A stretch of DNA of 64,000 nt from Morinoia aosen. Its lineage: Eukaryota; Arthropoda; Malacostraca; Amphipoda; Talitridae. The stretch spans positions 16,062,058 to 16,126,057 of the forward strand of contig CM059576.1 in assembly GCA_030386875.1 (NCBI GenBank), given 5' to 3'. A program made the position numbers and the translations under genes. Below the pieces are notes generated by a model, which saw only the letters and a list, made by a program, of their open reading frames with translations, was not told the DNA's origin and made no database searches. Shown here in pieces: positions 23,566-34,189 of the stretch (positions are counted from its first letter, which is position 1; every line of letters begins with the position of its first letter).

Positions 23566-24251
23566 TGTGGCCGATAAACGACTTCAGGATTCCTAGCCAC
23601 TATAATTTGCCGACAGACGATACACAATGGACTGAGATGTTCGTCCAATAAATTGTTTTCAAGTCATTATTCCGTTTCTTTCCTTTTCCACGGAAATTAC
23701 CGCTTTTCCATGCAGTTGAAAGGCCAATATTAATAACAGTTCCGGTAGTTTGATAATTTATTAAAAACGTGGTTAAATTGACCGAAGGAATTGCACTTTA
23801 TTAGGTAACATTTGCAATGCTATTAAAAGTTCACGTTTATTGACAAACAGTTTCAAAAAGATTTAGAAGGTGAAAAACTGGCAAAGACCGCACTTTAAAT
23901 AGGCTTGACGACTTGAGACTAGGAAAGTCCTCGACTCAGGTAGCTTAAACACACGAGCTTATAGCACAATTACAGCTACCGAGGCAGCCCGCAGGTGCTG
24001 ACAACACTGTCAAAACCTGACAACTGCACGTGTTGCTCAGAAACACGACGTACGAGTAGAGCATATAGGGGCAACAATCCACGCATTAGCCTGCGCGGCA
24101 CACAAGAAAACAGGTCTGCACCCTGCCTCGCTCTCTCTAAGACTCCTGACTGACCGACTCTCAGCTCAAACTTTGCTGCCGCTGGAGTCAGACTACTTCT
24201 TAGGCTGGTGTTTACAGTAAGGTGGTCAACGTAAGAAATGCCTCGGTCACA
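23566..24251 (-). repeat. 3' LTR
   Basis: 686 bp, starting TG and ending CA. It differs from the other LTR at three bases: A versus T in GGACTGAGATG, C versus T in ATTACCGC, and A versus G in CACGACGTACG. The ORF seen inside it is repeated identically in the other LTR apart from the flank and is not a gene. Confidence 0.95.
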
Positions 24252-24260
24252 CCCCCCAAC
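24252..24260 (-). other. Polypurine tract
   Basis: On the minus strand GTTGGGGGG lies immediately before the 3' LTR, the expected priming site for plus-strand DNA synthesis. Confidence 0.75.
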
Positions 24261-24476
24261 GCCATCTAACAACAAATTTAAGGCGGGAGGTATGTTACCT
24301 TACAACGTAACATATTTAAGGATAAAACAATAGCATAACTGGCTAATACAATAAACTCTGATTTAAAAATAATCTTATTATGCAAAAGTTTATTATGCTA
24401 ATACTATTTTTATTATGCTTTATTACACACAGGAAGGATAATTTATACAATCAACGAGTTAAAATTTAGAAACTAT

Positions 24477-27400
24477 TCAACAATCGCTATCTGAATCGAA
24501 TCGAGAAGACTCTGAATTCATCTCGCAACGAATATGGTCGGAAAGGTCCGGCCCATCTGAGATAGAAACTCGCTCGAAGTCGCGAATATCTTCTGGAAGC
24601 TGGAAGTCGCCCGTCGACCCACGATACGTCTTCTTCATATCGAACTTGAACGCAGAGTCGGCACCGAAACAAGAAAATTCTTGCCTCGCGCTGTTCAAAG
24701 CAAGTGCTCCTACTAACGCTTCCGCTGCTTTTCTTGCCGAAAATCTCGTCCAATGCTGCGATGAGCACTGACTATTTTTCTTAGAGTCACGTCGAGGCTT
24801 CAACTGGGCTGGAGCTGGAGCTACTTTCTCGCAATCGAGTCTTGAACAATCCATGGCTGGAACTTCGGTGGTTTCATCGCTCAAGTTCTCCCACTCCAAG
24901 CTCTGTTGCTCGTCCGTCTGACTCAATTCTTCGTCTGTTGGTGAAGCTGCGACAGCCTGAGTCGCTCGTTGCTGCTCCTCTGTTGCTTCGCAAATCTTGT
25001 CAGCCAACTTCGACAGAGACAAGCCCACACCGCCTATCATCGTGAAGTCTGGGAATGAACTTCGCTCATCCGGTAAAACCGGGGTTTGTGCCACCATCTC
25101 GCTCGTCTTTTGGAGCCGTCGCCTGCTGCGTCTGTCTCGTATCTGCTGCTCATGTCGAGTGTAGGCACCCAAAACTGTGCCGTCGTCTTCTTCGCCGTAC
25201 CAAGGTTTAAGTTGATTAAAATGAGCCGTTTGTGAATTAAAACCATCGAGCTTCTTTATTTTATAAGGAATGTCATTTTTGTCAACCTTTTCAATTATAA
25301 ATGGACCGTCGAACTTTGGTGAGAATTTATTACTTGAAGGTAAATGAGGTAGTTTCTTCGCAACTTTTTGACCGATTTCGTATGGTTTAAAATTCTTATG
25401 AGGAAAACGCCAATAAGGCTGCGACAAAGGAATAGGTAGTTTATTTGCAATCTCGTTGAAAAAGTCCGCTGGAGCATGACCAGTCTCGGAATGAAGCGTA
25501 TTATTATATATAATTAAAACTCTTGTAAGTTGATCTGTCCATGGCGTCTTGTTCTCTTCACACGCTGTAGCTAGTAAATTCTTAAGGGTTGCGTTGAGCC
25601 TTTCTACAGCACCGTTGCACTGCGGAGAATACGGCACTGTTCTAAAATGTTTAACTCCGTGCCTTCTCAACATCGAAATGAAGGGTCGCCCTCGGAACTC
25701 GGGACCGTTGTCTGAGATTACCGTCTCCGGAAGCTTCACCAGGGTGCTAAAAACGGAGTTTTCCAAAGCTCTGGCAACTGTCGCTGACTTCTTGTTTCTA
25801 ATCACGACTGCATTGGCAAACTTCGTGTAGAGATCGATGCCAACCAATAAATACTTCGCATTGCCTCGCCCTGGAGGAAGTTCCAAGAGATCCACAGCGT
25901 ATTCTTCATACGGAGCTTTCGGCATACGTCGATATTGCGGCGCTCCACCTTTTGCTTTACCCTTGAACCTTTGACAGATGTTACACTCTCTGACAATGTA
26001 AGCAACGATCGGTGGGAGTCTCGGACTGAAGAAATGTCGTAACATTGCCGCTACCGTTTTATCGCGACCAATGTGTCCTGATTTTTTATGGAACTTTCTA
26101 ACCATGCTTGGAAGATTTCGAGCAGGGATCACCGGCACGCGGTGAAGGCCTCCATACAGCACATCTTCATTCACCACCAACGTGTCGAAGTATTTTAGAA
26201 AAGTTCGTCCGTTTTTAAATGTTGATAATCTCTTCTTAATTTCAGATTCTGAAGTTTGTTGCTTTATTAATTTTATGAGCAACGAAATGAGAGGATCCGC
26301 TTCTTGTAGTTTTTGAAGTTCTTCTGTAGAAATGTGCAGAGATGTTTGGTCAATAATTCCCTCCTTTTTATTTGTCGAAACAGGAGCTTGTTTAGAATTT
26401 GCAGAATCCTGAGGTTTCTTTTTGCAAGAAATTCGCGCAGACGGCGTCACTGCAGCCTCTGCTGTCCCATCGTCCTCAAGCTGGTACAGCACCTGGGAAG
26501 GCTGAACTTCATGCACAGGTAAGTCATCATTTGATTTGATCATAGTGTCTATATGCTGAATTAATATTTCATTGATAGTCTCTCCGTCTGGAAGTAGTAA
26601 ATTGAAGTGCTCACCACGTAAACTTTGTAAATGAATGGTAGGATCACTGGGAGAACTTTCAAATTTAACAACACCAATGCCGTCTTCATGAACACTCACA
26701 TTCACTTTAAATCTTTTCACAAAAGCGTCCAACAAAAACCACTCTGGCAGAACACTTTGTCGCATAATTTTCAGCTTCCTATTCGTACTCTTGTCACAAG
26801 AAAGTCCTAATGCACGAGGGTTCTTTAAAACTAAGTCCACAGTCTCTTCGCGAATAGTAACATGTTCATCTAAACTGTCACACAATCCTAGCGAAAGCGC
26901 TTGAAAAAGTGAATCTGGGCCACCAGGAACTAATTTTACCTTGTGCCCGTGCAACGAGACGCAATAGTTCTTGTCCACATCCTCACTACTAATAGGAAAT
27001 TCCACAACTCGAGACAACGCATCTCCAACAATATTGTCATTTCCTGCTCCATGATAGCACTTATTTTCAGCCGAAAGTTTAGTTCTCATCAAAAGATTCA
27101 CATTTTCCGGATCAGAACTGTTCACAATTGGTTCCTGACTTGCTACTGCCGAACTTTCGTTTAACATTGGCTTACTTTTACAGCTAAAAGACTTATGATC
27201 CGTCTCGCCACACCAATTACAAGCACCAAATTCCCGCTTAAACTGTCTACACTGAGCCAGCACATGCCCCTTACCGTTACAGAATTGACACGTTACATCA
27301 CTATCTCTAGTTCTGGGAACACGATCTGAGTAAGACTGCCTTCTCTTTGGACAATTTCTCGCAAAATGCCCGGGGTCATTACAAGAAAAACACCTTTTAG

Positions 27401-28166
27401 TTTGAGGCACCGTAAAAAATTCTCTCAAGTTAGGATATCTAACTGAATCCTCACTCGACGCGGAAACTTCTAACTCGTCAGAACCAGGTTGAAGAGCAAT
27501 TGCTTGCACAGGCATAGATTTCACAGAAAATTGTTCTAAAGCAGAAATTATTTGCACCATAGTATCAAGGGAAGGATTTTCACGGTTTGACATTTGCATA
27601 CTAACTTGAGCTTTAATATCGATAGGTAGTGATTCTAATAACTTACTCATAATCATTTTGTCTCTTTCAGGAATGGATCCGAACGCTGATGCTGCAAGAC
27701 CTGTTAGTCTCATGGCGTAGATGAGAAACGACTCTCCTGGAACTCGTTGTGACGTCATGAAGGCTGAGATTCTTGCAGTGTCGAAAACATCTCGAGGAGT
27801 GAAAAAAGAGATCAAGTTCTTCTTCACATTCTGATAACCTAACCGGCTTGCACCCATGGCACTCAACGCAGACTGCGCACTACCCATAAGCAACGCACGC
27901 AAGGAAATGAGCCACGCATCACTGTTAGTCTCCTCAGGACCGTACGTATGCAACGCATACACCTCGAACATCCTGTAAAATTCCCTGATGTCACACGATT
28001 GAGAAGAGGGATCGAAAGGTGGAGGAGGCGGCTGAACACGCCTATTCATATTAGAAATTGCATCCGCCAAACGACCCATCACAAATCCCATATCCGATGA
28101 ATTACGCTCACCGCCACTTCCACTGCGGTCTGACGCTGAAGAACCAGCAGCTCCTGAACTAGGCAT
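24477..28166 (-). CDS. Gag-(RNase H end)-OTU-like-integrase polyprotein, 1229 aa
   Basis: Starting from the ATG at 28166, residues 1-250 form a Gag capsid-like region. Three CCHC zinc knuckles follow at C259-C272, C293-C306 and C316-C329. At about residues 355-386 the text jumps into YHGAGNDNIVGDALSR, the usual end of gypsy RNase H, so protease, reverse transcriptase and most of RNase H are missing while the frame stays open. Residues about 400-530 resemble an OTU cysteine-protease fold: GGPDSLFQALSLGL stands where OTU proteins have GDGNCLFRAL, and GEHFNLLLP supplies the histidine. The nucleophile position is serine (TCA). Integrase follows: HHCC finger (H693, H698, C728, C731), core with D759, D819 and E855 (35 residues between the last two), and a C-terminal domain near 900-1000. 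An acidic, serine-rich tail of about 230 residues ends at 1229. It would give virus-like particle and integration functions but not reverse transcription. Confidence 0.9.
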   Translation of the reverse strand: MPSSGAAGSSASDRSGSGGERNSSDMGFVMGRLADAISNMNRRVQPPPPPFDPSSQSCDIREFYRMFEVYALHTYGPEETNSDAWLISLRALLMGSAQSALSAMGASRLGYQNVKKNLISFFTPRDVFDTARISAFMTSQRVPGESFLIYAMRLTGLAASAFGSIPERDKMIMSKLLESLPIDIKAQVSMQMSNRENPSLDTMVQIISALEQFSVKSMPVQAIALQPGSDELEVSASSEDSVRYPNLREFFTVPQTKRCFSCNDPGHFARNCPKRRQSYSDRVPRTRDSDVTCQFCNGKGHVLAQCRQFKREFGACNWCGETDHKSFSCKSKPMLNESSAVASQEPIVNSSDPENVNLLMRTKLSAENKCYHGAGNDNIVGDALSRVVEFPISSEDVDKNYCVSLHGHKVKLVPGGPDSLFQALSLGLCDSLDEHVTIREETVDLVLKNPRALGLSCDKSTNRKLKIMRQSVLPEWFLLDAFVKRFKVNVSVHEDGIGVVKFESSPSDPTIHLQSLRGEHFNLLLPDGETINEILIQHIDTMIKSNDDLPVHEVQPSQVLYQLEDDGTAEAAVTPSARISCKKKPQDSANSKQAPVSTNKKEGIIDQTSLHISTEELQKLQEADPLISLLIKLIKQQTSESEIKKRLSTFKNGRTFLKYFDTLVVNEDVLYGGLHRVPVIPARNLPSMVRKFHKKSGHIGRDKTVAAMLRHFFSPRLPPIVAYIVRECNICQRFKGKAKGGAPQYRRMPKAPYEEYAVDLLELPPGRGNAKYLLVGIDLYTKFANAVVIRNKKSATVARALENSVFSTLVKLPETVISDNGPEFRGRPFISMLRRHGVKHFRTVPYSPQCNGAVERLNATLKNLLATACEENKTPWTDQLTRVLIIYNNTLHSETGHAPADFFNEIANKLPIPLSQPYWRFPHKNFKPYEIGQKVAKKLPHLPSSNKFSPKFDGPFIIEKVDKNDIPYKIKKLDGFNSQTAHFNQLKPWYGEEDDGTVLGAYTRHEQQIRDRRSRRRLQKTSEMVAQTPVLPDERSSFPDFTMIGGVGLSLSKLADKICEATEEQQRATQAVAASPTDEELSQTDEQQSLEWENLSDETTEVPAMDCSRLDCEKVAPAPAQLKPRRDSKKNSQCSSQHWTRFSARKAAEALVGALALNSARQEFSCFGADSAFKFDMKKTYRGSTGDFQLPEDIRDFERVSISDGPDLSDHIRCEMNSESSRFDSDSDC

Positions 28167-28337
28167 CTTGAATTCTTAAAGTTCAGTTGAAAAATGTTCA
28201 CTTTCGTTATCAAATTAATAGTTCACTGAAGTTAAAACGCGATTTACAAACACTAAATTTTCTGCCACAGATCACTGCACTGCACTTGGGAGAAACAGGA
28301 ACAACGAATCACAGTCCAATAAGCTCGACAATCCCAT

Positions 28338-28350
28338 ACTTCTGACACCA
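28338..28350 (-). other. Primer-binding site for tRNA-Leu
   Basis: Four bases inside the 5' LTR the minus strand reads TGGTGTCAGAAGT. This is complementary to the 3' end ACTTCTGACACCA of an insect tRNA-Leu. Confidence 0.8.
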
Positions 28351-28354
28351 AGTT

Positions 28355-29040
28355 TGTGGCCGATAAACGACTTCAGGATTCCTAGCCACTATAATTTGCC
28401 GACAGACGATACACAATGGACTGTGATGTTCGTCCAATAAATTGTTTTCAAGTCATTATTCCGTTTCTTTCCTTTTCCACGGAAATTACTGCTTTTCCAT
28501 GCAGTTGAAAGGCCAATATTAATAACAGTTCCGGTAGTTTGATAATTTATTAAAAACGTGGTTAAATTGACCGAAGGAATTGCACTTTATTAGGTAACAT
28601 TTGCAATGCTATTAAAAGTTCACGTTTATTGACAAACAGTTTCAAAAAGATTTAGAAGGTGAAAAACTGGCAAAGACCGCACTTTAAATAGGCTTGACGA
28701 CTTGAGACTAGGAAAGTCCTCGACTCAGGTAGCTTAAACACACGAGCTTATAGCACAATTACAGCTACCGAGGCAGCCCGCAGGTGCTGACAACACTGTC
28801 AAAACCTGACAACTGCACGTGTTGCTCAGAAACACGGCGTACGAGTAGAGCATATAGGGGCAACAATCCACGCATTAGCCTGCGCGGCACACAAGAAAAC
28901 AGGTCTGCACCCTGCCTCGCTCTCTCTAAGACTCCTGACTGACCGACTCTCAGCTCAAACTTTGCTGCCGCTGGAGTCAGACTACTTCTTAGGCTGGTGT
29001 TTACAGTAAGGTGGTCAACGTAAGAAATGCCTCGGTCACA
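28355..29040 (-). repeat. 5' LTR
   Basis: 686 bp, the partner of 23566-24251. In the element's orientation this is the promoter-bearing upstream LTR. Confidence 0.95.
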
Positions 29041-29044
29041 AGGG

Positions 29045-29475
29045 TGCAAAGCACTTTTAATTTCATTCATTTATTTAGTTTTTGACAAACCTCTTACATT
29101 CCTTCCCTATGGTTCTGACTTCATCACTTCCTTCACAAACAATTCCTTTTTGATTTCCCCATATGGACACACCCTTTCCACACACAGCAGTTCACACTTT
29201 TTGCCACATTTCCCACATTCAACTAACTTCTCACCTCATTGATTTACCTATATCTCACTGTCACTCTAGCCACACTCCTCAGACACTCCATCTGAAGCAC
29301 ATTCCACTGACTCTTATCAGCCACTTCTGAGCCTCAAGTTTCATATCCATTTCGCACATCAACCTGAAACTCTCACACTGTTAGGAGAACACTTAAATGT
29401 CTGCCTCCTTAATACAGAAATACTAAAGGTTGCAGAAGACCAGTATAGCAAGACTACACAGTCTATAATTTAAGA
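29045..29475. other. No gene seen
   Basis: A C/T-rich stretch (29050-29350) with many TTCACAC and CACTTCC runs lies next to the LTR insertion. No coding support. Confidence 0.4.
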
Positions 29476-29483
29476 ACACTGAC

Positions 29484-29580
29484 TAGTGATGTACCGATAT
29501 ATCGGTATCGGGCTGTATCGGTCATTTTCACTGGTATTGGTATAGCAAAATCTGCCGATACTTTACCGATACTTTCCAAT
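29484..29580. repeat. Left TATCGG/CCGATA array of the second hAT-like element
   Basis: Several copies of ATCGGT or CCGATA in about 100 bp, in both orientations, directly following the terminal repeat. Confidence 0.75.
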
Positions 29581-29689
29581 AATACGTATTTAGCTATCAT
29601 GAAAATGAATTTCATAAATCGTGAAAGTAAAAGTACCTAACCTAATAATACCCGTTGTGTGTTTATATATTTATTTATACATTTGTTTG

Positions 29690-30172
29690 GTGTCCGCTTC
29701 TCAAGAAACATAGAATGTCTGAGTGTGTGGTATCATGGATACCGAACATCTCGATGTAACATTGAAAGATGGCCCTTAGATGCATTGATATGTTCGATAT
29801 TTTATCAGGATAGCTTCCGTTGGGATAGGTTAGGACAGGAAAGGTTGAGTAATGTTGACGGAATATTTTCACGGTTCCACCTAGGTTAACGATGACATTG
29901 TCCATGGAGTTTCCACGGGTCCTGCTACTCAATAAAAATATCCTTGGTTTATTTGTTTGGAGTTTGCTTCTTCCATTTCTCTTTCACGCTCATAAATGTA
30001 GCCATAATGACGGTATCTGTGATACGAGTTTCACCAGTGCGCAAGTACAATAATATTTTTCATCACAGGTACTGTTATGATAAATATATTTGTTAGTCAT
30101 CCTCGTCTGGAAAATTTATTCAAAAAATGTATTGAATCCTCGCATTTTTAGCAAGCCGTGCATACTAGTAAT
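29690..30172. repeat. Dispersed repeat, left inverted arm
   Basis: It starts near AAGAAACATAGAATGTCTGA and contains GGTATCATGGATACC, CCTTGGTTTATTTG and GGTATCTGTGATACGAGTTT. It is inverted relative to 33393-34130 and related to the arms at 8186-8400 and 10520-10722. Confidence 0.7.
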
Positions 30173-31490
30173 CAAATAAAGAGCCTATTCATACCTAGTA
30201 AATTAGCTAACTGCTGAATTACAGAGTTCAATCAGGCCCGCTAACTAAATTTACTACTTTTAACTCCCGATGAGTCACGTACGGTCAGTGAGTGAAAGCT
30301 ATGTAGCATGAAGAGTTAGACAGTAAAAGAACTGTAGCTACATAAAATTATTATACTTTTATTACTAAAACCTACATAGTTTGACCCAATTTCCGTTTCT
30401 TAATGTATGTGACAGGCTAAGAAAAATGAAACCAAATAAATCAAGTTGAAGGCACATTTTAAATTTTTTTCAAATTTAAAAATTATATTTTTATTTAGCA
30501 TGTTAATCGAATTTGTTAATTTGCATTGTTAATTCTTGCATTTTTCTTATATTTCAAGATGTTTGAAAAATTCACGAACAATCTTATAGTTGGTTGCGTA
30601 TTTGCGGATCTTTTCGGTTTTGAGGCCGATCGAATTTTAATGTTATCTTTTCGCCAAAATATGTATTTTAGTGTGAAAAACACGAAAATGATACCCATTT
30701 TATGGATAAATTATTCATTGAGTGTTACTAACCTAACCTAACCAAGGGTATAATTTCAAACACCTCACTGTTAATCATGGTGAAAACTTCGTGGACCCTG
30801 CAACAGGTGCACACGCTCAAGTAATTGAGAGTACATAGCAAAGTCTAAAAATGAAAAAAACGTCGGGGAGGCACTCTCCGACAAATGATGGACTCGTATC
30901 TGTGTGAATTTGCGTGGCAAAAACGTACCGAGAAACCGCAGCATTTTCATAAAATATCAATGGATATAAGCAAATTTCATGCTTAATAAATAATTTCCCC
31001 ACAAAATGGTCATCATTTCCATGTTTTTCACACAAAAATACAAACTTTGGCGAAAAGAAAATATTAAAATTCGATTGGCCCCCAAACCGAAAACAGCTCT
31101 GTTTGCTTCTGCAGACTGTGTGATAGTACTATTATTACTACTATATACTACTGTACTACTTTTACTACTGTATACTACTAGCATTCACGCTGCTATTTCT
31201 GAGACTAAATGCTACATTATATTACTAGTTTACGCCTGTAAATAGAGAAAAATATAATTTTCAATTTAGTCGGATAATAACCTAAGTTGGCAAATAAAGG
31301 TGGCTAAACAGTGAATACTTGTTCGTTCATATATGCTGATAACGGTATCATACGAAATAAAGCAGAAAGATGACGCAATCGAAAAACTTTGTGCGGGAAA
31401 CGAATCAAACGATATAGTTAACATAGCCAGAGCAGTTTTATCATTCCCAATTGAAAACTTTATTGTCAATATTGTTATATTATTAGATAC
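30173..31490. other. Interior of the second hAT-like element
   Basis: AT-rich with no supported gene. A short inverted pair shares TTTTCGCCAAA (about 30650) and TTTGGCGAAAA (about 31043) together with a FGFEADRI/GLGANRI-like stretch, so this may be another small foldback repeat. A 14-bp CTAACCTAACCTAA run at about 30729 is too short to call telomeric. Confidence 0.4.
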
Positions 31491-31507
31491 TATACCATTT
31501 CCAATCC

Positions 31508-31695
31508 AATTTCCTCCTAGTGAAACTGAATTTCCTCCTAGTGAAACTGAATTTCCTCCTAGTGAAACTGAATTTCCTCCTAGTGAAACTGAATTTCCTC
31601 CTAGTGAAATTGAATTTCCTCATAGTGAAATTGAATTTCCTCTTATTGAAACTATATAAATTTCCTCCTAGTGAAATTGAATTTCCACATGATGA
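31508..31695. repeat. Left 21-bp terminal array
   Basis: About eight copies of a 21-bp unit with core TTTCCTCCTAGTGAAACTG. The first four are identical and later ones drift. Because 21 is divisible by three, all frames read through as heptapeptide repeats, which are not genes. Confidence 0.9.
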
Positions 31696-31838
31696 AAGAA
31701 GTTGATATAGCACTTTTACAATCAGTTTACTTGGAAATATAACTGCACGTACTCTGCTTGTAACTATGATACCGTTGGTGATATAATGCAGGATTTCATC
31801 CGCTTTTATTATTTTGACAAAAAATTGCCCCCTCCGTG

Positions 31839-32904
31839 ATGAAGTACAAGAAGATCAGTGATAATGAAAGGAAAATAATTTATGAAGCTTACATAAACGA
31901 GAAGGACTGGAGAACAGTTGCAAACGCTATGGGGGTTAATTTGAAAACAGCATACGAATGGTTAAAGAAAAAACAAGAAACTCCAAAGAAGAAAGGTGGC
32001 AGCATATCTAAGAAAACAAATGAAATTGTTGAACTGCTTACTTCTACCATTGAAAACAACGCCTCAACTACCTTGGCTGAACTGAAGACCATTATCAGCA
32101 CCCGTTTCAATATTAATGTTAGCATTAATACCGTGAAGAACTGGTTAGACTGTAAACTCTTCACAGTAAAACTTGTGCGTTCCCAAACGTGCAATATGAA
32201 CACCCCAGAAAACAAGGATAAAAGAGCTACATACATGGACAACTTTTTCCAAGCAAAATCAGAAGGCCGTACTACAATATGGGTTGATGAAACCAATTTC
32301 AATCTTTTTTGCAAGCGAAAGGAAGGCCGGTCAAAAATTGGGACAAGAGCATCGGTTGTGACACCAATGAGCAAGGGGTCAAATCTCCATTACATTGGGG
32401 CAATGACATCAAGTAGAATGGTACTCTTTACCACTCGACGTGGCGCTTTCAAAGCTGATGATTGCCTCCAATGTGTTCCGAGAGCTCATCCAGACTTGCA
32501 TAGACCAGGGGATAGAAAGCCCAACATTTATTGTTGATAATGCCCCAGCCCACTGCAGGATTTAAAGCCTTTCAAATGAATATCCATCTGTTCAGTTTCT
32601 CAGACTAGCACAATATTCTTATCTACTGAACCCAATAGAACTCGTTTGGAGTACCTTCAAGAGCCACGTGAAACGAAATCTCAGAGAACGATTGGATTAT
32701 TTAGTGAATGTAACAGCAAATAATGGACTTTCAATAGCTGAACAAAGAATGAGAGAATTGGAAGTGATTGCAAGAGATGCAATTGGACATATCACTCCAA
32801 ATATGTTACTCGCCTTCACTAACAGAGTAGAAAAATATTATCCAGCGTCTACAGGTAGAGAAGACTTAAAGGAAGTGCCCCAATCTTTCAATAACTACTC
32901 ATAA
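31839..32904 (+). pseudogene. Tc1/IS630-type transposase with one frameshift and one stop
   Basis: From the ATG at 31839 the protein starts MKYKKISDNERKIIYEAYIN with a helix-turn-helix (WRTVANAMGVNLKTAYEWL), then a second DNA-binding part. The DDE domain has IWVDETNFNLF for the first aspartate. A frameshift near 32470 moves to FRELIQTCIDQG and FIVDNAPAHCRI (second aspartate). An in-frame TAA follows directly after ATT at about 32563. The frame resumes through QYSYLLNPIELVWSTFKSHV (glutamate) and ends FNNYS at 32904. As it stands, 33 residues separate the second aspartate from the glutamate. In intact relatives it would cut at the terminal repeats and insert at TA. The two lesions make this copy inactive, but conservation is high. 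Confidence 0.9.
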
Positions 32905-33150
32905 TAAATAAGTTTCTCTGGTTACATTATTTAACTTTTATGCCAAATATTTAGAAGTATATATTTTAGCTTTCACCTATCTTTGGGTGGTGACTATGGA
33001 AATGATTTAAAAGCATGATTTATATATGATATGGTATTGTTTACATGGGGATTATAATTATAATATATGGTATACCCCTATTGCAAATTTTCTCATTCAT
33101 CCCCATAGCTACAGAAAATATAAACAATTTTTATCAATAATTTATATTAT

Positions 33151-33372
33151 CACGAGGAAATTCAATTTCACTATGAGGAAATTCAATTTCACTATGAGGA
33201 AATTCAATTTCACTATGAGGAAATTCAATTTCACTATGAGGAAATTCAATTTCACTATGAGGAAATTCAATTTCACTATGAGGAAATTCAATTTCACTAT
33301 GAGGAAATTCAATTTCACTAGGAGGAAATTCAATTTCACTAGGAGAAAATTCAGTTTCACTAGGAGGAAATT
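33151..33372. repeat. Right 21-bp terminal array
   Basis: Ten copies of the inverse unit (GAGGAAATTCAATTTCACTA), more uniform than the left array. The three copies nearest the end share the AGGAGGAAATT form of the left end. Confidence 0.9.
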
Positions 33373-33392
33373 GGATTGGAAATGGTATAGTG

Positions 33393-34130
33393 TGCACGGC
33401 CCACCAAAAATGACGGGATTCCACACCTTTCTTGAAGAAATTTTTCATATGTGGATGACTAACAAATTTTCCCGTCCCAACAGTACCCGTGATAAAATAT
33501 ATTCATGAACTTGCGCACCGGTGAAACTCGTATCACAGATACGGTCATTATAACTATCCTTATGAGAGCGTCAGAGAAATGAAAGGAGTGGACTCCAAAC
33601 AAATAAACCAAGGGTATTATAAGGGAGTAGCCGGCCCCTTGAAATCCACTGACAACGTCATCGTTAAAGCCAAGTGGACCCCACGGTAGAGGAAACAAGG
33701 TAGGGTCATATCTACGGGGAAAATAAACTTCTTCTTGTTCGGCAAGCCAATAGAAAGGCCTTATTTCAAACAAACTTTATAAAGTCACCAAACCACGTCG
33801 TCGTTTGGCCAATAGTAGTGAGGGATTTGGGGGTAGCAGTCGTACCAGATGCAATATGAGCGTTGTTATTGGTTGGTTGCTGTGACGTCAGCAAACGCAC
33901 ACAGTCATCGAAAACAGACTGGTTTGAACCTACCTCGTTTCTTCTTCAGTGGTGGACCTGTGAAAAAATTCTGTCAACATTACTTACCTATCCTAATATA
34001 TTATGTTCTAACCGAATCTCTCCTGATAAAATGTCAAACATATCAATGCACGTAAGGCCATCTTTCAATACATTGAGGAATTCGGTCTCCATGATACCGC
34101 AAACTCAGACATCCTATGTTTCTTAAATAT
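33393..34130. repeat. Dispersed repeat, right inverted arm
   Basis: It begins GTGCACGGCCCACCAAAAAT just outside the mariner element. It carries GAAACTCGTATCACAGATAC, CAAACAAATAAACCAAGG, ATCAATGCACGTAAGGCC and CTCCATGATACCGC, and ends near CCTATGTTTCTT. It is the inverse of 29690-30172. Confidence 0.7.
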
Positions 34131-34189
34131 AATTTTATTATAACACCCATGTAGAGCTTGAAATGGTTTTATTTTATTATAATTGTAAA

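Larger units (their letters stand above)
23566..29040 (-). mobile_element. Young gypsy-type LTR retrotransposon with OTU-like domain, pol-deleted
   Basis: Two 686-bp LTRs (TGTGGCC...GGTCACA on the plus strand) flank a 4.1-kb interior, with a 4-bp duplication AGGG at 23562-23565 and 29041-29044. The element reads on the minus strand: the 5' LTR is 28355-29040, the primer-binding site lies next to it, one long frame spans 28166-24477, and the 3' LTR is 23566-24251. The LTRs differ at only three positions, so insertion was recent. Integrase motif order after RNase H and the integrase sequence place it in Ty3/gypsy. Protease and reverse transcriptase are deleted, so it depends on an autonomous relative. 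Confidence 0.95.
31493..33387 (+). mobile_element. Tc1/mariner-type element with tandem-array terminal repeats
   Basis: The ends TACCATTTCCAATCCAATTT are exact inverses and are flanked by TA (31491-31492 and 33388-33389). Each continues as a tandem array of a 21-bp unit, about eight copies on the left and ten on the right. A DDE transposase gene lies between them on the plus strand. The total length is 1895 bp. Confidence 0.85.

Noticed and set aside
23976..24275. ORF of about 100 codons repeated at 28765-29070
   Set aside because: It lies inside the LTR and is duplicated for that reason only.
30726..30742. Telomere-like CCTAA repeats
   Set aside because: Only three units, far too short for telomeric sequence.
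31508..31695. CRISPR-like array of regular repeats (also 33151-33372)
   Set aside because: Units are contiguous 21-bp tandem copies without spacers and form the ends of a Tc1/mariner element.
33026..33508. Open frames of 94-160 codons over the 21-bp array on both strands
   Set aside because: They translate a heptapeptide repeat that exists in every frame because 21 is a multiple of three.
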